Made by a program: the position numbers and the translations under genes
The notes under the pieces: model-generated
Database searches by the model: none
What the model saw: only the letters and a program-made list of their open reading frames with translations
What the model was told of the DNA's origin: nothing
Shown: positions 8,155-16,399 of the stretch, in pieces
How the letters are laid out: the number at the start of each line of letters is the position of its first letter
Numbering within the stretch: the stretch's first letter is position 1
Source of the DNA: Oscillibacter ruminantium GH1
Lineage (GTDB): Bacteria > Bacillota > Clostridia > Oscillospirales > Oscillospiraceae
NCBI RefSeq assembly: GCF_000307265.1
Contig: NZ_DF158901.1
Coordinates: 64,647-128,646, forward strand
DNA: 64,000 nt
Reading direction: 5' to 3'

Positions 8155-9434
8155 GTGTCCTCCCGTTGAAAGTCGGTGTAAACCAGTTTTCCATTACAGA
8201 TAGTGGCGGCCACGGCGGCGGATACCATCCAGCCGTCAAACGGCGTGGCGCGGCCCATGGAGTTGAAGTTTCTGCTGTTAATGGTGTGGGGCCGGTTCAG
8301 ATCCAGCACGGTCAGGTCTGCGGGAGCGCCCTCGGCGATTTTGCCGCCCGGCAGACCAAAAATCTTCCGGGGTCGGACGCACAGCCGGTCCAAAAGCAGT
8401 TCCAGTGGGACGATACCCGTTTGAACCAATTGTGTATAGAGAATGGAAAACGCCGTCTCAAGTCCCACGATGCCAAAGGCGCTGCCTTGCAGGCCCTTGG
8501 ACTTTTCCTCGGCGGAGTGGGGGGCGTGATCTGTGGCGATGCAGTCAATGGTTCCGTCCAGCAGGCCCTCCAGCAGAGCGTCCCGGTCGGCGGCGGAGCG
8601 CAGGGGCGGGTTCATCTTGAACCGGCCCTCGTCTTGCAAATCCTCGTCGCACAAAACCAGATAGTGAGGCCCAGTCTCGCAGGTGACGGGCAGGCCCTCG
8701 GCCTTGGCTCTGCGGATGAGCGCCACGCTTTCTTTGGCGGAGATGTGGCAGACGTGGTATGGACACCCGGTTTCCCGCACCAGCCCGATATCCCGCTCCA
8801 CCTGCCGCCATTCGCTCTCCGACGAAATGCCCGGAAAGCCGTGGGCCTTGGCCCACGTGCCGTCATGGATGCAGCCGCCGGGCTTTAACAGGGCGTTCAC
8901 CTCGCAGTGGGCCACAATGGGCTTGTCCAGCGCCTTTGCCGCCTTCATGGCGGCGCGCATCATCTCGTCGGACTGCACGCCCCGCCCATCGTCGGAAAAA
9001 CCGGCCACATGGGGGGCCATTTCCGCCATGTCGGAAAGAAACTGCCCCTGTTCCCCGGCGGTAATTGCCCCGTAGGGATAAACGTGGATTTTTGCGTCCC
9101 GGGCAATTGCGTCCAGCTCCGGCTTCAGCGTCTCACAGCTGTCCGGAACCGGCTTCAGGTTGGGCATGGGGCACACGGCGGTATAGCCGCCGGCGGCGGC
9201 CGCCGCCGTGCCGGAGGCGAAGGTTTCCTTATAAGAAAATCCAGGCTCCCGAAGATGCACATGTACATCGACGAAACCTGGAACAATCAACAAATCTTGA
9301 ATTTCAATCACGGAACGATTCTCACGGGGAAGGGAGGGAGAAATGGAAACAATACGGCCATTCTCAACGGCAACGTCTGCCGTCTGGAAACCGCCGTTCA
9401 AAAAAACACTGCCGCGAGCCAGCAGAAAACCCAT
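8151..9434 (-). CDS. pyrC: Dihydroorotase
   Basis: 427 residues, the size of class I dihydroorotases. A zinc amidohydrolase closing carbamoyl aspartate to dihydroorotate. The metal-binding DVHVHLREPG begins near residue 56, and the late motif TDHAPH with its catalytic Asp lies near residue 304. It is the first gene of the pyr operon, with a strong AAGGAGGT site (plus-strand 9440-9447) and a consensus promoter 37 bases upstream of the start. Confidence 0.96.
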   Translation of the reverse strand: MGFLLARGSVFLNGGFQTADVAVENGRIVSISPSLPRENRSVIEIQDLLIVPGFVDVHVHLREPGFSYKETFASGTAAAAAGGYTAVCPMPNLKPVPDSCETLKPELDAIARDAKIHVYPYGAITAGEQGQFLSDMAEMAPHVAGFSDDGRGVQSDEMMRAAMKAAKALDKPIVAHCEVNALLKPGGCIHDGTWAKAHGFPGISSESEWRQVERDIGLVRETGCPYHVCHISAKESVALIRRAKAEGLPVTCETGPHYLVLCDEDLQDEGRFKMNPPLRSAADRDALLEGLLDGTIDCIATDHAPHSAEEKSKGLQGSAFGIVGLETAFSILYTQLVQTGIVPLELLLDRLCVRPRKIFGLPGGKIAEGAPADLTVLDLNRPHTINSRNFNSMGRATPFDGWMVSAAVAATICNGKLVYTDFQREDT

Positions 9435-9470
9435 GGTGTACCTCCTTGTTTGTGCATACTCTAACGGTAT

Positions 9471-9499
9471 ATTTTAGTGGAAAGAGCGGCGCTTGTCAA
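9471..9499 (-). promoter_or_regulatory. Consensus sigma-A promoter of the pyr operon
   Basis: On the minus strand TTGACA (9494-9499), a 17-base spacer and TAAAAT (9471-9476). The predicted leader is only about 30 bases, too short for a PyrR-type anti-terminator/terminator, so the usual Gram-positive attenuation leader is absent at the head of this operon. Confidence 0.8.
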
Positions 9500-9550
9500 T
9501 GGCAGATTTCATAAACAAGACGAATTCTCCAAAGATTTTTTCTCTGATTA

Positions 9551-9577
9551 AAAGGGCGGGGCTGAAGCCCCGCCCTT
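9551..9577 (-). terminator. Rho-independent terminator after trkH
   Basis: GGGCGGGGC stem with a TGAA/TTCA loop and a TTTTAAT run on the minus strand, eight bases after the trkH stop codon. It separates the trk and pyr operons. Confidence 0.85.
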
Positions 9578-9584
9578 CTGTGCG

Positions 9585-11033
9585 TTATCTGCGGAAACTA
9601 TGTCTTCGCCAAAGGGACGGTCCCAACAGCAGCATCGGGAACAGTTCCAGTCTGCCGGCCAGCATGTCGAACGACAGCAGGAGCTTGGCCGCCGGGGAGA
9701 ACGCCGAGAAGTTCCCCATGGGGCCGACCAGTTCCAGACCCGGCCCGATGTTGTTCATGCAGGAAACCACGGCGGTGAAGGTGGTGACAAGGTCAAACCC
9801 ATCCAGACTCAAAAGAAGGGTAGACCCGGCCATCAACAGCAGATATACCACCAAAAACATGTGGGTGCTGCGCAGGAGCTTGACATTGAGCGGACGGCCC
9901 TCCACCCGCACGGTGGCCACGGCGCTGGGGTGAAGCATCTGGCGCATGTCGCTGATGGACATCTTTGCCAGAATCACAAGGCGGGCAACTTTGATGCCGC
10001 CGCCGGTGGAACCGGCGCAGGCTCCCACGAACATCAAAAGAACCAGAACCACCTTGGAATAGCTTGGCCAGAGGTTGAAGTCCGCAGTGGCGTATCCGGT
10101 GGTGGTGATGATGGAGGACACCTGAAAGAAGGAGTACCGCATGGCGGTGGCAAAAGAGCCGAACAGGTGGGTGATATTCCAGGCGATGGTGACGGTGGAC
10201 GCCGCCACGATCAGGAAATAGGCCCGCAGTTCCTCAGACCGCAGCACGTCCCGCACCTTGCCGATAAGCAGGAAATAATAGAGATTAAAGTTTACACCAA
10301 ACAGCAGCATGAAAATTCCGATCACGATGTCGAAATAGGGGCTGTTGTATGCCCCCACGCTGAGGTTGCGGCTGCTGAAGCCGCCGGTGCCGGCGGTGCC
10401 GAAGGCATGGATGCAGGCGTCAAACAGCGGCATCCCCCCAAGCAGAAGCAAAATGATTTCCACCACTGTCATGACAAGGTAAATGCTGTACAGGATTTTG
10501 GCGGTGTCCCCCAGACGGCTCACCAGCTTGCCCACCACGGGGCCGGGAACCTCCGCCCGCAAAAGATGCATCCCATGTCCGTCGGACATGGGCAGAATTG
10601 CCATGACAAATACCAGAACGCCCATGCCGCCTACCCAGTGGGTAAAGCTGCGCCAGAACAGAATTCCTTGGCTCAGATGCTCAATTTCCGTTAAAATGCT
10701 GGCGCCCGTGGTGGTAAAGCCGGAGACGGTTTCAAAAAAACAGTCCACAAATGTGGGCATGGAGTGGGAAATATAAAAGGGCATGGCTCCGAAAAAGGAC
10801 ATCACGATCCACGCCAGAGCCACGATGGCCAGACCGTCTCTTGCATAGAGTGTCCGGGTGCGAGGGGTTATACGCCCCAGCAGGACGCCGCAGAGGACGA
10901 GCGCCAGCATGGGGATCAAAAACGGTTCAGCCGACTCCTTGTAAAGAATCGCCACCAGCATGGGCAGCGCAAGCAGCGCCGCCTCCACCAGCAGAATTCT
11001 GCCGAGGATGTAGGCAATCATTCTTCTATTCAA
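9585..11033 (-). CDS. trkH: Trk-type potassium uptake protein, membrane subunit
   Basis: 482 residues with ten or more membrane helices in the fourfold M1-P-M2 pattern of TrkH/KtrB. Selectivity-loop-like segments such as SGFTTTGAS, GTAGTGGFSS, ITTTGYATADF and NNIGPGLE are visible in order. It imports K+ with TrkA as the cytoplasmic gate. Its start lies 15 bases after trkA, so the two form an operon. Terminator at 9551-9577. Confidence 0.93.
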   Translation of the reverse strand: MNRRMIAYILGRILLVEAALLALPMLVAILYKESAEPFLIPMLALVLCGVLLGRITPRTRTLYARDGLAIVALAWIVMSFFGAMPFYISHSMPTFVDCFFETVSGFTTTGASILTEIEHLSQGILFWRSFTHWVGGMGVLVFVMAILPMSDGHGMHLLRAEVPGPVVGKLVSRLGDTAKILYSIYLVMTVVEIILLLLGGMPLFDACIHAFGTAGTGGFSSRNLSVGAYNSPYFDIVIGIFMLLFGVNFNLYYFLLIGKVRDVLRSEELRAYFLIVAASTVTIAWNITHLFGSFATAMRYSFFQVSSIITTTGYATADFNLWPSYSKVVLVLLMFVGACAGSTGGGIKVARLVILAKMSISDMRQMLHPSAVATVRVEGRPLNVKLLRSTHMFLVVYLLLMAGSTLLLSLDGFDLVTTFTAVVSCMNNIGPGLELVGPMGNFSAFSPAAKLLLSFDMLAGRLELFPMLLLGPSLWRRHSFRR

Positions 11034-11048
11034 CGATATCTGTCCTTT

Positions 11049-12407
11049 TTACTGCAAAATGTCGCGGATGTCCCGCAAGGTGCTGGTGGTGACCACGATC
11101 ACGTCGTCTCCGGCGTTGATCGCATCCGATCCGGAGGGAATGACAATCTTCCCATTTTGACGGACGATGCCCGCCAGCAGAATCCCGGAGCGGAGCTTCA
11201 AGTCCCGCAGCGGTACGCCGATCAGGGGAGAATTGGGGCAGATGCCGAATTCCAGCGCCTCCACCGTGCCGCCAATCAGGCGGTGCAGCGTTTTAACCTG
11301 AGAGCCGGAGGCGTTTTGCATGGCGCGGACGTACTGTAAAATCAGCTCTGCGGTGACAGAGCCGGTGGAAACCACACTGCCGATCATGCTCTCGGTGGAC
11401 ACCAAATCCACCAGAGACTGGCGGTTGATCTTTGCCACCACCTTGCAGTTTTGATACTGCCGCGTCACACTGAGCGCCATCAGAATGTTTGCCTCGTCCA
11501 TGCCGGTGATCGCCACGAAGCCGTCTGTCCGTTCCAGACCTTCCTCCCGCAAAAGCTCGCTGTCCGTGCCGTCGCCGGTGATGACAAGGGCCTTGGGCAA
11601 AAGCTCGCTCATGCGGGTAGAGCGTTCGGAATTCTGATCAATAATCTTGACGGTCATGCCCATTTCGGTCAGCTCCTGTGCCAAATAGTAGCACAGCTTG
11701 CTGGCGCCCACGATCATGACCGAGGATGCCTTGCCCTTAAACTCTCCCAGATGCCGGAAAAACTGTTCCAGTTCGTGGGGAGTCGCGGTGATGTAAATGG
11801 TGTCCCCGTCCTGCAGGGCAAAGTCGCCGGAGGGAATGATGGTCTGATCCTTTCGGGCCACGGCGCAGACCAGAACTCTTGCCCGCAGATTTTTATAAAG
11901 GTCGCTGAGAAGCACGCCGTTGAGCGGACTGCCGACGGACAGACGGTATTCCACCAGCTCCAGCCGGCCCTTGGAAAAGGACTCCAGCTTCATGGCGTTG
12001 GGGAACCGGAGGACACGGGCAATCTCCCGAGCGGTGGCCCGCTCCGGATTGATGGACATGGAAAGACCCAGCTCGCCGCGCATATACCGCAGCTGCTTTT
12101 CGTATTCCGGGTTGCGGATACGGGCGATGGTATGCTGAACGCCCAGCGTTTTTGCCACAAGGCAGGTCAAAATGTTGATCTCGTCGCTGGAGGTGGTGGC
12201 GATGAGGAGATTGGTCCGTCCCGCGTCCGCCTCCTTCTGCACGTCGGCGCAGGCGCCGTTGCCGCACACACCCATCAAGTCGTAGACGTTGATGATGTGG
12301 TCAAGGAGCTGGGGGTTCTCGTCAATAACGGTTACGCTGTGCTCCGTGGACAAGTGCTGCGCCAGCGCCAGCCCGACTTTCCCGGCGCCCACGATGATGA
12401 TTTTCAT
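11049..12407 (-). CDS. trkA: Trk potassium transporter regulatory subunit
   Basis: 452 residues in the TrkA layout: two tandem RCK units, each a Rossmann TrkA-N domain followed by a TrkA-C domain. The first nucleotide-binding turn VGAGKVGLALAQHL starts near residue 6; the second, VGASKLCYYLAQEL, near residue 232 has a less canonical glycine pattern. It binds NAD(H)/ATP and gates TrkH. First gene of trkA-trkH, transcribed from a promoter at 12485-12512 divergent from the GTPase fusion gene. Confidence 0.94.
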   Translation of the reverse strand: MKIIIVGAGKVGLALAQHLSTEHSVTVIDENPQLLDHIINVYDLMGVCGNGACADVQKEADAGRTNLLIATTSSDEINILTCLVAKTLGVQHTIARIRNPEYEKQLRYMRGELGLSMSINPERATAREIARVLRFPNAMKLESFSKGRLELVEYRLSVGSPLNGVLLSDLYKNLRARVLVCAVARKDQTIIPSGDFALQDGDTIYITATPHELEQFFRHLGEFKGKASSVMIVGASKLCYYLAQELTEMGMTVKIIDQNSERSTRMSELLPKALVITGDGTDSELLREEGLERTDGFVAITGMDEANILMALSVTRQYQNCKVVAKINRQSLVDLVSTESMIGSVVSTGSVTAELILQYVRAMQNASGSQVKTLHRLIGGTVEALEFGICPNSPLIGVPLRDLKLRSGILLAGIVRQNGKIVIPSGSDAINAGDDVIVVTTSTLRDIRDILQ

Positions 12408-12484
12408 AGATATTGATCCTCGATTTTCACTCTGTTGTATTTTGGCGGTAGTCGCCGTTCATTTCGCGTACTTCTACAAGTGAC

Positions 12485-12512
12485 ATTATAGTGAATATTT
12501 GGGTAAAAGCAA
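12485..12512 (-). promoter_or_regulatory. Promoter of trkA-trkH
   Basis: Minus strand TTGCTT (12507-12512), 16-base spacer, TATAAT (12485-12490), about 80 bases ahead of the trkA start. Confidence 0.65.
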
Positions 12513-12521
12513 ATGTTATTT

Positions 12522-12550
12522 TTGACCTTCTGGCATAAGACTGCTATACT
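12522..12550 (+). promoter_or_regulatory. Promoter of the GTPase-Rae1 fusion gene
   Basis: TTGACC (12522-12527), 17-base spacer, TATACT (12545-12550), 45 bases before the ATG at 12595. It runs back to back with the trkA promoter, whose -35 is only ten bases away. Confidence 0.7.
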
Positions 12551-12594
12551 GGAGGAAAATTTACGGATTTTGAACGGGATGAGCGGGGAATACA

Positions 12595-15225
12595 ATGAAA
12601 AAATTGGCAATTGGGATATTGGCTCATGTGGATGCGGGAAAGACCACGCTGACCGAAGGACTGCTCTATACCGGTGGGGTGCTGCGCAAATTGGGACGGG
12701 TGGATCACCGGGACGCGTTTTTGGATACGTTTGCGCTGGAGCGGGAGCGGGGCATCACTATTTTTTCAAAGCAGGCGGTGCTGCCGCTGGACGGTTTAGA
12801 GCTGACGCTGCTGGACACCCCCGGCCACGCGGACTTTTCCTCCGAGGCGGAGCGGACGCTCCGGGTACTGGACTGCGCGGTGTTGGTGGTCAGCGGTGCG
12901 GACGGCGTTCAGGGCCACACGCTGACGCTTTGGCGGCTGCTGGCGCGGTATGGAGTGCCCACCTTCCTGTTCGTCAACAAGATGGACCAGCCGGGGACGG
13001 ACCGCTCCGCGCTGCTGGCGGAGCTGAAAAGCCGCTTGGACGGCGGGTGCGTGGATTTCTCCGGGCCGGATGCGGAGCGGGGAGAGGAAATCGCCCTTTG
13101 CGGTGAGGCGGCCATGGAGGAGTATCTGGCCTGCGGCCAGCTGAAAGACGAGACGATTGCCGCGCTGGTGGGGGAGCGGAAGCTGTTTCCCTGCCTGTTC
13201 GGTGCGGCGCTGCGGCTGGGCGGGGTGGAGGAGCTGCTGGACGGATTGCGGCGCTTTGCACCATCGCCGGTCTATGGAAGCGCCTTTGGCGCGATGGTCT
13301 ATAAGATTTCAAGAGATCCGCAGGGCGCGCGGCTGACCCATCTAAAGGTCACCGGCGGGACGCTGCGGGTGAAAGATCTGCTCTGCGGCAGTCGAGATGG
13401 GGAGGACTGGCAGGAGAAGGCGGATCAGATTCGCGTCTATTCCGGAGCGAAATTCCGGGCCGTTGACGCGGCGGAGGCGGGGACCGTTTGTGCCGTCACC
13501 GGATTGACCCGCACCTTCTGCGGCGAGGGGCTGGGCGAGGAAGAAGCATCCGCGCCCCCTATGCTGGAACCGGCTCTGACCTGTCAGGTGCTTTTGCCGG
13601 ACCGCTGCGACCCCCACACGGCGCTGATGCAGCTGCGTCAAATTGAGGAGGAGGACCCCCAGCTGCATGTCTCGTGGCAGGAGCGGACCGGAGCTATCAA
13701 TCTCCAGCTGATGGGGACGATTCAGCTGGAGATTTTGCAGCGGCTTTTAAAGGAGCGGTTTGATCTGGACGTGGCCTTTGGACCCGGCGCGATTGTTTAT
13801 CGGGAGACGATTGCCGCCCCGGTGATCGGTATTGGGCATTTCGAGCCTCTGCGCCACTATGCGGAGGTGCACCTGTTGCTGGAGCCGTTGGAACGGGGCG
13901 CAGGGCTACGGTTTGCCTCTGCCTGTTCGGAGGACGTGCTGGCTCTTGGCTGGCAGCGGCTGGTGCTGAGTCAGCTGGCGGGACGGAGCCATCCCGGCGT
14001 TCTCACCGGTTCGCCGGTCACGGATATGAAGATTACGCTGATCGCGGGCCGCGCCCATGAAAAGCACACCGAGGGCGGCGATTTCCGTCAGGCCGCATGG
14101 CGGGCTTTGCGACAGGGCTTGCTGTCGGCGCAAAGCGTGCTGCTGGAGCCTTGGTATGACTTTCGATTGACCCTGCCCACCGCCCAGACGGGCCGGGCCA
14201 TGGCGGATTTGCAGCGCATGGGCGGGGATTTTGCGCCGCCGGAAACGGTGGGGGAGGAAGCTCTGTTCACCGGGAGCGCACCCGCCTCGGCCTTGAGGGA
14301 CTATGCCGCAGAGGTAACCGCCTATACCAGAGGACGGGGTCGGCTGACCTGCGCCCCCGGCGGCTATCGCCCCTGTCGGAATCAGGAGGCGGTTGTGGAC
14401 GCGGCGGGATACGACCCGGAGCGGGATTTGGAAAACCCGGCGGATTCCGTCTTTTGCGCTCACGGTGCGGGGTACAATGTCAAATGGGATCAGGTTCCAG
14501 CCCATGCCCATGTGAACAGTGGAGTGCACCTTGGCGCGCGGCCTTTGGACGAGCAATCGCCGCCCGCGGCGGCCCGTTCCGCATCCTACGTCGGAACGGT
14601 GGAGCAGGACAAGGAGTTGCAGGCAATTTTTGAGCGGACTTACGGGCCGGTGAAGCGCCGGGCTTTTCAAAAGCCGGTGCCTGCGTCGTCTGCACGGCCG
14701 GAGCCTGCGGCCGCTCCCCGGCCTGCCGGGCCGGAATATCTGCTGGTGGACGGTTACAACGTGATCTTTGCGTGGGACGAGTTGAAAACCGTGGCTGCGG
14801 AGCACTTGGACGCTGCCCGCCGGGAGCTGTGTGACCTGATGAGCAATTATCAGGCTTTTCGCCGGTGCAAGGTAATCGTGGTGTTTGACGCATATAAGGT
14901 AAAGGGCGGAATTGAAAAAGTGGAAAAGTACCACAATATCCATGTGGTCTATACAAAAGAAGCGGAGACGGCGGACGCTTATATCGAGCGGACCACGTAT
15001 CAGATCGGGCGGGAGCACCGGGTGCGGGTGGTTTCGTCCGACGGCGCGGAGCAGATCATCATTCTGGGTCATGGCGCGCTGCGGGTTTCCGCCGCCGGGT
15101 TCCATGAGGAAATGCTTCAGACCACCGGGGAGATTAAGAAGATTTTAGAAAAAAACAATTTGACCGGAAAAGTCCGTCCCTTGCGGGAAGCGCTGACCAA
15201 GGCGCTGGAAAAAGGAAGCGAATGA
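12595..15225 (+). CDS. Tet(M)-like translational GTPase fused to YacP/Rae1 NYN endoribonuclease
   Basis: 876 residues. Residues 1-640 are a full ribosomal-protection/EF-G-like GTPase: G1 AHVDAGKTT (10-18), G2 RGITI (52-56), G3 DTPGHADF (74-81), G4 NKMD (128-131), then domains II-V. The segments LLEPWYDFRL and TRGRGRLTCAPGGY parallel the Tet(M) C-terminus. After a roughly 70-residue linker, residues about 714-860 match YacP (Rae1), a ribosome-associated NYN endonuclease that cuts mRNA in the A site: LLVDGYNVIFAW, VVFDAYKVKGG, ETADAYIE, SSDGAEQ and ILGHGALRVSA. Asp residues for a PIN/NYN metal site are all present. I infer a ribosome-rescue or mRNA-cleaving factor delivered by a GTPase module; tetracycline protection is the alternative. 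Confidence 0.85.
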   Translation: MKKLAIGILAHVDAGKTTLTEGLLYTGGVLRKLGRVDHRDAFLDTFALERERGITIFSKQAVLPLDGLELTLLDTPGHADFSSEAERTLRVLDCAVLVVSGADGVQGHTLTLWRLLARYGVPTFLFVNKMDQPGTDRSALLAELKSRLDGGCVDFSGPDAERGEEIALCGEAAMEEYLACGQLKDETIAALVGERKLFPCLFGAALRLGGVEELLDGLRRFAPSPVYGSAFGAMVYKISRDPQGARLTHLKVTGGTLRVKDLLCGSRDGEDWQEKADQIRVYSGAKFRAVDAAEAGTVCAVTGLTRTFCGEGLGEEEASAPPMLEPALTCQVLLPDRCDPHTALMQLRQIEEEDPQLHVSWQERTGAINLQLMGTIQLEILQRLLKERFDLDVAFGPGAIVYRETIAAPVIGIGHFEPLRHYAEVHLLLEPLERGAGLRFASACSEDVLALGWQRLVLSQLAGRSHPGVLTGSPVTDMKITLIAGRAHEKHTEGGDFRQAAWRALRQGLLSAQSVLLEPWYDFRLTLPTAQTGRAMADLQRMGGDFAPPETVGEEALFTGSAPASALRDYAAEVTAYTRGRGRLTCAPGGYRPCRNQEAVVDAAGYDPERDLENPADSVFCAHGAGYNVKWDQVPAHAHVNSGVHLGARPLDEQSPPAAARSASYVGTVEQDKELQAIFERTYGPVKRRAFQKPVPASSARPEPAAAPRPAGPEYLLVDGYNVIFAWDELKTVAAEHLDAARRELCDLMSNYQAFRRCKVIVVFDAYKVKGGIEKVEKYHNIHVVYTKEAETADAYIERTTYQIGREHRVRVVSSDGAEQIIILGHGALRVSAAGFHEEMLQTTGEIKKILEKNNLTGKVRPLREALTKALEKGSE

Positions 15226-15414
15226 GCAAGCTGTGTAGTAGGAATTTGCGAAAAACTGCCCAATTATTTGTCAAAATTTTGTCGATATACTAAATTTTCA
15301 TGAAATAGAAGAAAATTCATAAAAATATAGCCGATTTTTCCAATCGGTATGTTATACTACCTCTTAGTTTTTGATTCTTTAATTTACACGTTTGGGGCGG
15401 AGGTCGGGAAGCGG

Positions 15415-15852
15415 ATGCAGAAAAGGTACTGGGAAAATGAATACCGCGACATCCTGATCTGCGTGGACAGGTACGAAAATCGGATTCCGGAGGGGCATCT
15501 GGTACATCCCAGCCTTGGACGGGCGGTCCAATTTTACGGTGTGATCCAGCTTCTGCGGATAGTGGAATCGCTGTTGGATGAGCTTCGTTTTCCCGAGACG
15601 TTTTCCTGCCTTCGCAAATTTCAGCCGCTGATGGAAGAACCGCTTCAGCCGGCTGCCGTTACGCCCGACAAGGGGCTGTCGGCCACGTTCCGCCTGCGGA
15701 TTCTGTTTCGGCAGAACAGCACTTGGCAGGGGACGGTGCAGTGGCTGGAGGGAAAACGGGATACGTCGTTCCGCAGTACGTTGGAGCTTCTTTTCTTGTT
15801 GGACAACGCCCTGTGCCCCGATGACGGGGGTAAGCACTCCGACGAGAACTGA
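15415..15852 (+). CDS. Conserved hypothetical protein
   Basis: 145 residues from the ATG at 15415 (MQKRYWENEYRDILICVDRY). An upstream in-frame ATG exists, but it lies in AT-rich leader sequence without a ribosome site. No membrane segment or nucleotide motif is visible; the protein is basic/aromatic with a C-terminal hydrophobic helix (STLELLFLLDNAL). I believe similar proteins recur in Oscillospiraceae but know no function. The upstream 15236-15414 is AT-rich and contains a CCGAT/ATCGG inverted repeat near a TATACT box, possibly its promoter. Confidence 0.6.
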   Translation: MQKRYWENEYRDILICVDRYENRIPEGHLVHPSLGRAVQFYGVIQLLRIVESLLDELRFPETFSCLRKFQPLMEEPLQPAAVTPDKGLSATFRLRILFRQNSTWQGTVQWLEGKRDTSFRSTLELLFLLDNALCPDDGGKHSDEN

Positions 15853-15870
15853 TACGGGCTACTAATTAAA

Positions 15871-16065
15871 CCCTTGCAGACCCGACAGCTTTTTTTGCGC
15901 GTATCATCGCGGCTGTCTTTGCCAAAGACAAACAATTGCCGATTGGTGCAGGATTTCTATTAGCAGTCCGTATGAGGCCGTTTCACGCCGGATTTTGCCG
16001 GGGTCGGGCGAACAATTGCAAGATGTGACGAACTGTACACCCGGACGCTGTCCGGGTGTTTTTTT
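15871..16065 (+). ncRNA. Candidate structured RNA ending in an intrinsic terminator (6S-like?)
   Basis: A non-coding stretch between two genes can close on itself. CTTGCA (15873-15878) pairs with TGCAAG (16017-16022), and CCCGAC (15881-15886) pairs with GTCGGG (16003-16008). An inner hairpin GACAGC/GCTGTC contains a nested CGCG/CGCG stem. A strong terminator follows at 16037-16065. A long rod with internal bulges, about 150-190 nt and a terminator is the shape of 6S RNA, but I cannot confirm conserved 6S sequences or a clear promoter. Confidence 0.35.
16037..16065 (+). terminator. Strong rho-independent terminator
   Basis: ACACCCGGAC (16037-16046), GCT loop, GTCCGGGTGT (16050-16059) followed by a run of T. 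It ends transcription from the hypothetical gene and/or the candidate RNA before the recO promoter. Confidence 0.92.
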
Positions 16066-16090
16066 GGCCCTGCCCGGGACATGTCCACAC

Positions 16091-16119
16091 TTGCCGACGC
16101 TTTACGCCTGTGCTATAAT
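16091..16119 (+). promoter_or_regulatory. Promoter of yqzL-recO
   Basis: TTGCCG (16091-16096), 17-base spacer, TATAAT (16114-16119) with an extended -10 (TGCTATAAT). It leaves a leader of about 160 bases before yqzL. Confidence 0.8.
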
Positions 16120-16144
16120 CATCGCAGAACTTTGATGGTACGCG

Positions 16145-16271
16145 CGTTTCGGTTCTTGTGCCGAAGCGTTTGAAATTCAGCCTCGCTGTCGGAGACGGCG
16201 AGGATACGGTTGCTTATGAAGATTACAGTCATTTCCAGCCATGTTTTCGACAAAATCGGTCATACTGACCG
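16145..16271 (+). promoter_or_regulatory. Three-hairpin 5' leader of yqzL-recO
   Basis: Three stem-loops are visible: CGTTTCGG/CCGAAGCG (16145-16168, one G-U), a 10 bp stem CCTCGCTGTC/GACGGCGAGG with a GGA loop (16181-16203), and CGGTCA/TGACCG (16257-16271) only six bases before the AGAGGTG ribosome site. There is no T run after any of them. This may be a translational control element; it matches no riboswitch class I know. Confidence 0.45.
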
Positions 16272-16287
16272 GAAGAGGTGATAGAAC

Positions 16288-16386
16288 ATGACTGAAGAAA
16301 TTTGCTGGGCCCTGTTCTGGGTCACCGGCGCGCCGGAATACTACGCGTTGTATCGGGAATTTATGGAGGCGCTCGCCTCCGCATGA
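16288..16386 (+). CDS. yqzL: YqzL-like small protein
   Basis: 32 residues, ATG with AGAGGTG seven bases upstream. The peptide MTEEICWALFWVTGAPEYY... has the YqzL pattern: Trp, then LF/W-x-TG, then a Tyr-rich YxLYRE stretch. In Bacillus, yqzL sits directly upstream of recO, and here recO starts 14 bases after the stop. Function unknown; perhaps it assists RecO or membrane placement. Confidence 0.75.
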   Translation: MTEEICWALFWVTGAPEYYALYREFMEALASA

Positions 16387-16399
16387 AGGGGGAGAACCC

